64,000 bases of DNA from Haliscomenobacter sp033763495 (lineage in GTDB: Bacteria; Bacteroidota; Bacteroidia; Chitinophagales; Saprospiraceae): positions 1-64,000 of the forward strand of contig NZ_JANRKL010000148.1 in the NCBI RefSeq assembly GCF_033763495.1, in the 5' to 3' direction. Positions within the stretch are counted from its first letter, which is position 1. Each line of letters begins with the position of its first letter. The notes beneath the pieces are model-generated. The model saw only the letters and a program-made list of their open reading frames with translations, ran no database searches and had not been told where the DNA came from. The position numbers and the translations under genes are program-made. Shown here piece after piece: positions 6,966-14,378 of the stretch.

Positions 6966-8405
6966 ATGAAGAAGTTGTTATCCTATATTTTTATTGTATT
7001 CAGTATTTTAGGATGTAAAAAAGAGCCCGTTGAAGTGCTGCTTGCCGATTTTGACTATGCCTCCTCTACGGGAACCACGATCTGCAGTGTAGCCCCATGT
7101 ACCCTTTCTTTTACGAACAAATCTACGCCTTCAGAAGGGCTGAGCTACTTGTGGGAATTTGGCGATGGAAGCAGCTCAAGCGAAAAAAATCCTACCCATA
7201 CTTTTGAAAAGGCAGGGGTTTATCAAATCAGATTGAGCATCAAAAGCAAAAGCGGATCAAGTTCTTCTAGCCAAAAAAGCATTGAATTTAAAGCTACGCC
7301 TACGTTTACCAAAAGTTTTCCGGCCAGGCCAGGAGAAACGATCACTGCCAACTTCTGTACTACCTTTTCCGATGGTGATTTCTTAATTGTTGGCCAAAGA
7401 ATCCTCAACAACAACAATACTGAACTCTACATTTTAGGGCTGGACAATCCCACTGGAGAAGTCAAACCGGGATACCCTAAATCTTTTCCAATTGCTGCTG
7501 ATGTACTTCCTCAAGCCATCGTCAGGCTCTCCAATGGGGGCTTTGCCCTGACGGGAAGAAAATTAGGCAACCAACAAACTTCAGATCAAGGCGTATTGAT
7601 GGTTTTGGACGATCAAGCTAATTTATTACCTACTTATCCCCTGGTTTTTGATGCCAAACAACTGCGGGAAGGGACCGGAATCGTTCAGCTACCGGATGAG
7701 AGTTTGATCATAGTAGGTTCGGCTACCCCGCAAGGCAATTTTGGTGAACTTGCTTTATTAAAAACCAACCTCAGCGGGAAAATTGCCGCAGGGTATCCTC
7801 GTACTTATGGTTTTCAGTTCGGGAGTACAGCCCATAACGTCAAAATTATGGACAATAACCTGGTCATTAGTGGGGAAACCTGGCTGCCCAATAGAAATGC
7901 AGAAGGAGTCGTCCTGCTTACCGATCTGAACGGGGCCATCCAGCCTGGTTTTCCACTCAGCAGGGGGACTACCGAGCCGGATTCCTTCATTAAAGCGCTG
8001 GGTAACAACCAACGGATTACCTTGGTTGGTTATTCGATTGATCCCGTAAGTACCAGGAAATCAATGTATATTGCCAACTTAAACAATGCATCAGCACTGA
8101 ATTTTGAATTGGATCAATTGTACAAATCGGGCGTTGAATCAGAAGCACTGGACATCATGCGGCTGGATGATACTCGAATGGTTGTGCTAGGGGCAAGTTG
8201 GAAAGCCGTATCAGGTGATCGAGATCCTGTCTTGCTGTTTTTGGACAACAATGGCAAAGTCACCGCAGAATCGAATGCCTTCAACAGCAATCAAGATCAA
8301 AGACCCGTCGGTATCCTACCTACCGAAGACAAAGGAATACTCATCGTGGCCTTTGATTTTGCACAAATTGATGTCTTTAAGGTAAAAAGCAACGGCCAGT
8401 TTTGA
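6966..8405 (+). CDS. PKD-domain lipoprotein
   Basis: This 479-residue protein has a lipoprotein signal (MKKLLSYIFIVFSILGC) with the lipidated Cys at about residue 17. A PKD domain follows (LSYLWEFGDGSSSSEKNP then THTFEKAGVYQIRLSI, residues 45-100). The remaining 370 residues are a repeated beta pattern in which phrases such as FLIVGQR, FALTGRK, LIIVGSA and LVISGET recur about every 50 residues, typical of a delta-60/beta-propeller-like fold. It should sit on the cell surface or outer membrane, where PKD domains mediate protein or glycan contacts. It is a single gene with a promoter match at 6818-6848. The function of the propeller-like part is not known. Confidence 0.75.
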   Translation: MKKLLSYIFIVFSILGCKKEPVEVLLADFDYASSTGTTICSVAPCTLSFTNKSTPSEGLSYLWEFGDGSSSSEKNPTHTFEKAGVYQIRLSIKSKSGSSSSSQKSIEFKATPTFTKSFPARPGETITANFCTTFSDGDFLIVGQRILNNNNTELYILGLDNPTGEVKPGYPKSFPIAADVLPQAIVRLSNGGFALTGRKLGNQQTSDQGVLMVLDDQANLLPTYPLVFDAKQLREGTGIVQLPDESLIIVGSATPQGNFGELALLKTNLSGKIAAGYPRTYGFQFGSTAHNVKIMDNNLVISGETWLPNRNAEGVVLLTDLNGAIQPGFPLSRGTTEPDSFIKALGNNQRITLVGYSIDPVSTRKSMYIANLNNASALNFELDQLYKSGVESEALDIMRLDDTRMVVLGASWKAVSGDRDPVLLFLDNNGKVTAESNAFNSNQDQRPVGILPTEDKGILIVAFDFAQIDVFKVKSNGQF

Positions 8406-8466
8406 GTAAAAAACCAAGGACTGAGTCCTCCTGAATTGTTTAGGAAACCTTAAAGCTCATTTCTTC

Positions 8467-8550
8467 ATGGTTTTTAGTTTTGATAATGAAAATCATGATG
8501 CAATATTATGCACCATTTGCCTGCGGCGAATCCTACTTTGGGGCGAATTT
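8467..8550 (-). repeat. Duplicated upstream segment, copy 2 of 2
   Basis: This copy shares the 38-base identical core with 6089-6127. On the minus strand the following codons are ATGAAGAAATGA, so the gene it once preceded has been lost after three codons. On its other side CTTGGGCGAGCGG at 8560-8572 matches 13 bases of the family A repeat, which again places a repeat at a rearrangement edge. Confidence 0.55.
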
Positions 8551-8692
8551 TCAGGGGGGCTTGGGCGAGCGGTGCATACGGGTATCTGCTTGTCACGCTC
8601 CTTTGAAAAAATCAATCCTGTGGTTGGAATTCACGAACTTAGTTTTTATATAAAATATTTATGCTGTGTATTTGAATGTAAATATATATTTT

Positions 8693-9667
8693 ATGGCAAT
8701 TGAAGGCGTTAGGGTAAAATGCACACATGGTCTCTTATTGCTATTCCTCACCGTTGTCTACTCAACAGCAACTGCTCAAAGACATTTGCCGAACATTGTG
8801 GTAAGCACCGATATTGGCGGGAGCGACCCCGATGATTATCAGTCGATGGTGCATTTGTTGATGTATGCGGATCGCTTCAACATCAAAGGCTTGATCAGTT
8901 CTCCGCCCCATGGAGGCAGAAAGCAGCATATCGTAGAAGTAATTCAGGCTTATGAAAAAGATTACACCAAGCTCATTAAGCACGCTGAAAATTTTCCAAG
9001 CCCACAAGACCTGTATCGGGTGACCAAACAGGGGGCTACAGCGATACAAACCCACCACATTCCAGACAAACCCAGCGAAGGCGCAAAATGGATGATCAAA
9101 AAAGCCAGGGAAAATAAACGGCAACCCTTGTACATCCTGGTTTGGGGTTCAATGACCGATGTTGCTCAAGCCATTCACCACCGACCTGGGATTAAAAAGA
9201 ACATCCGGATTTATTCAATCGGTTCCTGGAATACGGTACAGGATACAAATTCAAGAAATTACCTCTATCATCAACACCCGGATTTATGGTGGATTGAAAA
9301 CAATTCAAGCTTTCGGGGAATGTACCTGGGTGGATATCAGGAAGGAGATTATGGAAATGAATCTTTTGTAGCAGCTCACGTGAAAGGTCACGGCGCATTG
9401 GGGGAATTATTCTGGGAAAAGAAAAAGGACATAAAAATGGGTGACACGCCTTCAGTATTGTATTTTTTACATGGGGACATCAACAATCCGGAAGCAGAAA
9501 GTTGGGGTGGTTCATTTAGTAAAAATGCGCATGGTCCAAATTTTTGGACTGATAATTCTGCTGATTCACTCCGGCAAAATGACCGAGCTGGGGCAAAAAC
9601 GGTTAATAAATTCCGCAAAGCGTATCTGGATGATTGGAGCAAAAGAATGCAATGGCTAAAAGATTGA
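8693..9667 (+). CDS. Secreted DUF1593 nucleoside-hydrolase-like protein
   Basis: This 324-residue protein starts at the ATG at 8693. An in-frame GTG at 8666 is possible but adds nine residues of no use. A signal peptide ends near STATAQRH. The domain opens with VVSTDIGGSDPDDYQSMVHL, the DxxxDxDD calcium-binding signature of the inosine-uridine nucleoside hydrolase fold, and continues with LYILVWGSMTDVAQAI. These features place it in DUF1593, found in secreted proteins of polysaccharide-degrading bacteria and often called cellulose-binding, although hydrolysis of a ribosyl or sugar bond is plausible. It is a single gene in the + direction. The exact substrate is unknown. Confidence 0.8.
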   Translation: MAIEGVRVKCTHGLLLLFLTVVYSTATAQRHLPNIVVSTDIGGSDPDDYQSMVHLLMYADRFNIKGLISSPPHGGRKQHIVEVIQAYEKDYTKLIKHAENFPSPQDLYRVTKQGATAIQTHHIPDKPSEGAKWMIKKARENKRQPLYILVWGSMTDVAQAIHHRPGIKKNIRIYSIGSWNTVQDTNSRNYLYHQHPDLWWIENNSSFRGMYLGGYQEGDYGNESFVAAHVKGHGALGELFWEKKKDIKMGDTPSVLYFLHGDINNPEAESWGGSFSKNAHGPNFWTDNSADSLRQNDRAGAKTVNKFRKAYLDDWSKRMQWLKD

Positions 9668-9827
9668 AGTAGTCAATCTGGTATGTTTGAAAAAGTTTCA
9701 GCTTTGCGCTTAATGTAAATCTACGCAGGGCCCTGCGGCTCTACCGTGCCGTCTAATTCTACAATTGATCGTTTCCCCGCCCTTGGAATCTTTCACCCCC
9801 CATCCTTGTTTACCCTCCAAAAACCTC

Positions 9828-10274
9828 ATGCAAGCCATCCTTTTCATCGGCATCCAAGCCACTGGAAAAACCACCTTTTACCTCAACAACTTCTTTCGCA
9901 CCCACGTCCACATCTCTCTGGATCAGCTCAACACGCGCAATAAGGAAGCCCAGTTTATCGACACCTGTTTGAGTACCCAGCAGGCTTTCGTGGTCGACAA
10001 TACCAACCCGACCCGCGCCGAGCGGAAAGGCTACATCGATAAGGCCAAATCCCGGCATTTTCGGGTGATTGCGTATTACTTTCAATCCAGTCTGGAACAG
10101 GCGCTGAGGTGGAATGCCCAGCGTGAAGGCAAAGCCCGAATACCTGAAATTGGCATCAAGGGCACTTACCGCAAATTGGAACTTCCTACGCTGGATGAAG
10201 GTTTTGATGAACTGTATTACGTTGCCTACGAAGACAACGAGTGGCAAGTCAAAACCTGGAACAATGAAATTTGA
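9828..10274 (+). CDS. P-loop kinase (AAA_33 / polynucleotide kinase-like)
   Basis: This 148-residue protein opens MQAILFIGIQATGKTTFYL, with a Walker A motif GIQATGKT at residues 8-15. It continues with HVHISLDQLNTRNKE and FVVDNTNPTRAERKGYIDKA, where the DNTN motif is typical of the AAA_33 group that includes T4 polynucleotide kinase and the PNKP kinase domain. The lid region EQALRWNAQREGKARIPEIG is also in place. Expected chemistry is transfer of phosphate from ATP to a nucleic-acid 5'-OH or a related small substrate. The start at 9828 is chosen because the Walker A should lie near the N-terminus. Its 3' end overlaps the Thg1-like gene by 11 bases, so the pair should be co-translated. Confidence 0.8.
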   Translation: MQAILFIGIQATGKTTFYLNNFFRTHVHISLDQLNTRNKEAQFIDTCLSTQQAFVVDNTNPTRAERKGYIDKAKSRHFRVIAYYFQSSLEQALRWNAQREGKARIPEIGIKGTYRKLELPTLDEGFDELYYVAYEDNEWQVKTWNNEI

Positions 10275-11028
10275 CGATTTAGACCTCAAAATGCGGATCT
10301 ACGAAACTGCTCCCGACCGCTGCGTAGTGCCCAATATGTACATGGTGGCGCGGCTGGACGGACGCAATTTTACCCGGCTCACCAAGGAGACTTATGCCTT
10401 CGAAGCCCCATTTGACGAAAAATTCCGGGATTTGATGATCGACACCCTCAAACACTTGATGAACTGTGGCTTCAAAGTCATTTATGGCTATACCGAAAGT
10501 GATGAAATCTCCTTGTTGTTTGATTTGAATGAAAATACCTTTGGCCGCAAACACCGCAAATACAACTCCATTTTGGCCGGAGAGGCCAGCGCCAAATTTT
10601 CCAGTTTGCTGGGTGGTATGGGTGTTTTTGATTGCCGCATTTCGGAGTTGCCCACGGCACAGTTGGTGGTGGATTATTTTCGCTGGCGCAACGAAGACGC
10701 CTACCGCAATGCCCTCAACGCCCACTGTTACTGGCGTTTGCGGCAGGAGCAACTGAACAGCAGCCAGGCTACCCGACAGCTCGAAAACATGAGTGTGGCG
10801 CAGAAAAATGAACTCTTGTTTCAGCGTGGGATCAATTTCAACGATTTGCCCAATTGGCAAAAACGGGGAATCGGGGCCTATTGGAAGCGGTATTCCAAGG
10901 AGGGACTGAATCCAGTTTCGGGCCAAAATGCCCGGGTAGAACGCAGCACTTTGTACATTGATCTGGACTTGCCGATGCGGGAAAATTACAGCCAGATGCT
11001 GAGTAGTTTTCTGGGGGTTAAAGGATAG
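10264..11028 (+). CDS. Thg1-like 3'-5' nucleotidyltransferase (TLP)
   Basis: This 254-residue protein belongs to the tRNA-His guanylyltransferase superfamily. Metal-binding residues are in place: D32 in VARLDGRNF, and D80-E81 in GYTESDEISLLF. Other family landmarks are the AGEASAKFSS stretch and the WQKRGIGAYW motif. Eukaryotic Thg1 adds G-1 to tRNA-His. Bacterial Thg1-like proteins instead add templated nucleotides to 5'-truncated tRNAs, i.e. repair in the 3'-5' direction. The start at 10264 follows the family N-terminus and overlaps the kinase stop (10274). The neighbouring kinase could prepare 5' ends for this enzyme, which is my inference. Length is normal for the bacterial group. Confidence 0.9.
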   Translation: MKFDDLDLKMRIYETAPDRCVVPNMYMVARLDGRNFTRLTKETYAFEAPFDEKFRDLMIDTLKHLMNCGFKVIYGYTESDEISLLFDLNENTFGRKHRKYNSILAGEASAKFSSLLGGMGVFDCRISELPTAQLVVDYFRWRNEDAYRNALNAHCYWRLRQEQLNSSQATRQLENMSVAQKNELLFQRGINFNDLPNWQKRGIGAYWKRYSKEGLNPVSGQNARVERSTLYIDLDLPMRENYSQMLSSFLGVKG

Positions 11029-11199
11029 GAGAGGGCTAGAGGACGTCCAAGGCTATGTCTCGTGCCGCAACCCCCAAATCCCCCACCCAGAATATCCCTC
11101 CCCACTCCACATTTTTACAAAAAGCCATATCTTGCTCGCGCATCCGTGTAGTGCCCATCCTTGCACGGCTCCGCACCCGATTCACCGAACAACATCAAC

Positions 11200-12150
11200 A
11201 TGAAAAAAATCAACCCACCTAACCCATACCAACCCAGCACCATTTTCATCACCCTGCTATTGCTTTTTACCTCAGCCCAGCACTTAAACGCACAAGCCAA
11301 AGCCCCTTCCCAAGACACGACCTGTCCATCCTGGCATTACCGGGAAGACATCGTACCCGAGTACTTCAAGCCAGGCTTCCAAACCGCCATTTTTGGCAAC
11401 AATGTCAATGTACGGAAGTCCCCATCACCCACAGGCGCCGTGCTGGAGATGCTGCCCATTGGTCAAGCCGTAGAGGTTATCGCAGTTGACACCGCGCGCC
11501 TTACCCTCAATGGCCGCACGGCGGCTTGGCATTTGGTGGCCTGGTCGAACGCCAAAAAGGAGCAAAAGCAAGGTTGGGTTTGGGGCGGGTACCTGTCCTT
11601 GGCGGGAGGGGGCTGTCCAGGTCAGCTGAGCTTTTTGCTGGGCTGCACCGAGGTAAAAAAAAGCGAGCAGGGCTGGTGGAATCGGTATGTGCACGAAATA
11701 AAGGCCGTCAAGGACTTTCAGATGGTGGACAAAATCCAATTGCCGGAGGTACGCCTTGGTGAAGCGCAGGGTTTTTATTTTGGCATCCAGTCATCAAGGG
11801 GATTACCCGAGGTGCAACATGTACTGCTTTTCGACTGGTCGCAGGGTACGTGTGGAGGGCTGCAAGAGAGCATTTATGCGTTGTGGACCAAAGCCGGCCA
11901 TTTTCAATTGCTCCCGCCCTTGAGATCAATGGGCGAAGCGGGCTTTTATGCACAAACTGAACAGTACATTTTTCCCGATGAAACAGAGAATGTGAAATAC
12001 AAATATCCCTTGATGTACCTCCTGGAAAAACCGGAAAACAAATCCGCTATCCTTTATATGAAAGAAGACAGCAATGGCGATGAAAACGGAGCTGGCGTTT
12101 CCATTTCAATCACCAAGCTCAAATTGGTCAACAATGTTTGGAGAAAGTGA
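11200..12150 (+). CDS. Secreted protein with bacterial SH3-like domain
   Basis: This 316-residue protein starts at 11200, giving a signal-type N-terminus MKKINPPNPYQPSTIFITLL that is cut near LNAQA. Residues about 55-135 resemble a bacterial SH3 domain: NNVNVRKSPSPTGAVLEMLP, then GQAVEVIAVD and KQGWVWGGYLSL. Such domains bind peptidoglycan peptides or other ligands. The C-terminal 180 residues have no family I can name. It contains VLLFDWSQGTCGG and a possible calcium-type stretch EDSNGDENGAG near the end. It probably acts in the periplasm. It stands alone between the Thg1-like gene and the convergent outer-membrane protein. Confidence 0.65.
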   Translation: MKKINPPNPYQPSTIFITLLLLFTSAQHLNAQAKAPSQDTTCPSWHYREDIVPEYFKPGFQTAIFGNNVNVRKSPSPTGAVLEMLPIGQAVEVIAVDTARLTLNGRTAAWHLVAWSNAKKEQKQGWVWGGYLSLAGGGCPGQLSFLLGCTEVKKSEQGWWNRYVHEIKAVKDFQMVDKIQLPEVRLGEAQGFYFGIQSSRGLPEVQHVLLFDWSQGTCGGLQESIYALWTKAGHFQLLPPLRSMGEAGFYAQTEQYIFPDETENVKYKYPLMYLLEKPENKSAILYMKEDSNGDENGAGVSISITKLKLVNNVWRK

Positions 12151-12276
12151 GGCGGCATCAGCTAGTCTGCAATTGGAGTTGCACCCAGAGAATTCAACAA
12201 GCTCGGGAAAAGCGCAAAAAAGGTAAAAGGGAATGAATCCCCACCCATTGCTACCTTAGCGCCCCAGCTACAGCTT

Positions 12277-13218
12277 TTACCAATTCAACGCATTTTTGCC
12301 CATTGGATTGGCGCGAATGCCCAAACCCAAAAAACGCTGATCAGAGAAATACCGAATGTTGTAATAGTCTGGCCCAGTGTAGGCACGCAAGAAAAAGGAT
12401 AGATCAGATTGTTTGCGGAAAGGTTGGAATTCCAGGCTAAGCTGGTAAGCGCTGGCGGGTTCAAAGCGGCTGCCATTGCCCAACATCACATCCAAACGAG
12501 TGGCAAGCTGGATGGTCGGGCTCAAATTGAATTCATTTTCGAGCAAAATCCGTTGGTTGTAATACAATTCAGCGAGGTTTTCTTCTCTGGTGGCATAAAA
12601 GTGTTGTTCGAAGGAAATACGACCATTGATCGAAAATCCATTGCCTCCGCCACTTATATCCGTCCACTGTAGTCCCAGCTCGCAGTAATCGGTCGTAAAA
12701 TTTCCACTGCCAAAATTAATTCTGCGGGTTCCAGGTACAAAGAAGTCCTCTTTTTGACCATTGGAATGGTGGGCCAATCTATACACGATGAACAAACGAT
12801 GCTGGGGCTTGATGAGCCATTTGGTAAGTTTTGCACTGGCTAATTTTGAGGATTTTATGCGCTGGAATAAAGTAAGGGTAGGCATAAATGAAGGCGTTTT
12901 GATGGGGAAGCTTTCATTGTCGGCCATACGCAGGATGATTTTGGGGGCAACACTCAGGGCAAACCTGCTGCTATCGCCAAATCGAACCCAATAAACTGGC
13001 GCAATTTGCGCCTCCATAAAGTTGCCTCGCTCTATTTCGTCACTGCTGTTCTGGTTACGGGTAGGGATGTTACCGCGCATGAGCTGAATGTAAGATCGCT
13101 CGCTCACCGTATGCAGCAGGTTGTTTGAAAAAGTGCTTTGGTCTTGAGCCACAGCAGGCAGCGCTCCAAACGACAACAAGAAAAAAACCAGGGTGTAAAG
13201 CGTAGATGGGTGCTTCAT
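12277..13218 (-). CDS. Outer-membrane phospholipase A1-like beta-barrel protein
   Basis: The protein has 313 residues from the ATG at 13218, where MKHPSTLYTLVFFLLSFGAL makes a good signal peptide. An in-frame upstream start would add 25 unneeded residues. The mature part shows alternating strands ending in an aromatic-rich C-terminus. The motif VYRLAHHSNGQ resembles the OMPLA active-site segment (HxSNG), and the final DYYNIRYFSDQRFLGLGIR resembles the closing strands of OMPLA. If active it would hydrolyse acyl chains of outer-membrane phospholipids with a Ser-His catalytic pair. The similarity is motif-level only. Confidence 0.6.
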   Translation of the reverse strand: MKHPSTLYTLVFFLLSFGALPAVAQDQSTFSNNLLHTVSERSYIQLMRGNIPTRNQNSSDEIERGNFMEAQIAPVYWVRFGDSSRFALSVAPKIILRMADNESFPIKTPSFMPTLTLFQRIKSSKLASAKLTKWLIKPQHRLFIVYRLAHHSNGQKEDFFVPGTRRINFGSGNFTTDYCELGLQWTDISGGGNGFSINGRISFEQHFYATREENLAELYYNQRILLENEFNLSPTIQLATRLDVMLGNGSRFEPASAYQLSLEFQPFRKQSDLSFFLRAYTGPDYYNIRYFSDQRFLGLGIRANPMGKNALNW

Positions 13219-13365
13219 GAATGGGTGTGTTTTTAAGGAATGGGTGTCATTCAACTCGCCAAAAGTAGCAATGTTCACAAAATCCATGCTCACCTGAATA
13301 GGTGATATTGTTAGCCTATTCCTCTGCGCGCAGGTACTAATGAGCTTGCACTGGCCACAGCCCCC

Positions 13366-13484
13366 TCACTTAAAAGCCTGCTCATAAGCCCGGATGACCC
13401 GAACATTGGGAGAACTATCCCCCGAGTTCACAAACACGGTGATTACAACATCCTCCGGAAAACAGTAATAATAGGCATGAATTC
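13366..13484 (-). pseudogene. 119-bp second copy of the 3' end of the serine hydrolase gene
   Basis: These bases match 18616-18734 with one difference (T at 13443, C at 18693). They encode the last 39 or so residues of the beta-lactamase-fold protein, including NSGDSSPNVRVIRAYEQAFK and the stop. The match ends exactly where a family A repeat begins at 13484. It is therefore a gene-tail fragment left by recombination or transposition about 5.1 kb from its source. The near identity means the event is recent. Confidence 0.85.
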
Positions 13485-13561
13485 TCCCGCTCGCCCAAGT
13501 CTTCCCCATTATCCCATGCCACAACGCTGGTGTAGCCCAGCGATTAATGACATCGAGCGGT
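13484..13561 (+). repeat. Palindromic repeat family A, copy 2
   Basis: CTCCCGCTCGCCCAAGTCTT followed by CCCCATTA, then CAACGCTGGTGTAGCCCAGC and TTAATGA, then CGAGCGG. Compared with the copy at 14041-14134 it lacks most of the right-hand GGAAGACTTGG. It joins the serine-hydrolase tail fragment on its left to the Rpn fragment on its right. Confidence 0.7.
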
Positions 13562-14025
13562 TATCTGCCTTGCTCATGCTCAAACACATTTGGGAGCCAC
13601 AATTCGTTCTTGAGCATCCTGAATTGATCTTTATTCACCTGGAGCCCAAAAACCAAGAGGTTAGCGACTTTGTCGTTTCTCTGCTTGCATATCTTTTCAA
13701 AAACGCCGAGATTGAGCGGGAAACCATCAACAGATTCATTAAGCACTTTCCAGACAATTTAAATCACAAAGCGATGACTGCTTACGACATGATTCAAGCG
13801 GAAGGAATCGAAAAAGGCATCGAGCAAGGTGCTGAGCTCAAAGAGCGCGAATTCATCAAAAACCTATGGTCATTCCAGGAGTTTTCCCTGGAGAAAATTG
13901 CCTTGCTATCTGGCACTAGCTTGGAGCGCGTAATCGAAATTCTTTCAGTACATCTACAGACTGAGGGGCTAAGTGAGGCTGTTGCTGCTCAAACACTGGA
14001 AGCTTATCAGGCTAAGTTTGTTTAG
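13562..14025 (+). pseudogene. C-terminal part of an Rpn-family (PD-(D/E)XK) nuclease/putative transposase
   Basis: From about 13562 the frame reads LSALLMLKHIWEPQFVLEHP and onward to a normal stop at 14025. The tail has the family's repetitive GIEKGIEQGAELKEREF stretch, followed by a short helical module (EFSLEKIALLSGTSLERVIE). Rpn/PDDEXK_2 proteins are recombination-promoting nucleases of about 280-320 residues. The N-terminal nuclease half is absent and replaced by the family A repeat. An ATG at 13477 in the neighbouring duplicated DNA gives a chimeric open frame of 182 codons, but its first 28 residues are repeat-derived. I therefore call this a 5'-truncated pseudogene. Confidence 0.7.
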
Positions 14026-14040
14026 GTTGAGCTTGCACTA

Positions 14041-14134
14041 CACGATGGTCCAAGTCTTCCCCATTATCCCAAGCCACAACGCTGGTGCAGCCCAGCGATT
14101 AATGAGGAAGACTTGGTCGAGCGGGGGCTGCCTT
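14041..14134 (+). repeat. Palindromic repeat family A, most complete copy
   Basis: Left half TCCAAGTCTTCCCCATTA and right half TAATGAGGAAGACTTGG are inverted. A second hairpin, CGCTGG-TGCAGC-CCAGCG, lies in the centre. The right end continues TCGAGCGGGG. This copy shows the full nested palindrome from which the other copies are partial derivatives. Confidence 0.75.
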
Positions 14135-14135
14135 T

Positions 14136-14281
14136 CAGCCGGGTTACCCCAAGCCTGTTTTTCGGAGACCCTGATCACCCCCGTCTTCTTTTCATCAAAA
14201 TCATCATCTTTCAAGCTCACTTCACTCAAGAAATCCCGAGTAAAGTGGGATAAGACCACGAATTTCTGGCGAGAAACCCAT
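14136..14281 (-). pseudogene. Possible gene remnant of unknown family
   Basis: A minus-strand open frame reads VSRQKFVVLSHFTRDFLSEV and EKKTGVIRVSEKQAWGNPAE before running into the family A repeat at 14134. The composition looks protein-like, but there is no start or complete domain, and I cannot name a family. It may be another fragment cut at the repeat. Bases 14282-14378 hold nothing I can recognise. Confidence 0.2.
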
Positions 14282-14378
14282 CATATTGAAAACAATCAGA
14301 CGCTTGTTCGTAGTCTACCTAATTTCAACGGTAATCATCATCCCAGTGAAAATGGCATCTAATCGCCCATTCTACATC

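Noticed and set aside
13477..13561. Extension of the Rpn frame to an ATG at 13477
   Set aside because: The first 28 residues come from the hydrolase tail copy and the repeat. The match to the Rpn family begins only after 13561.
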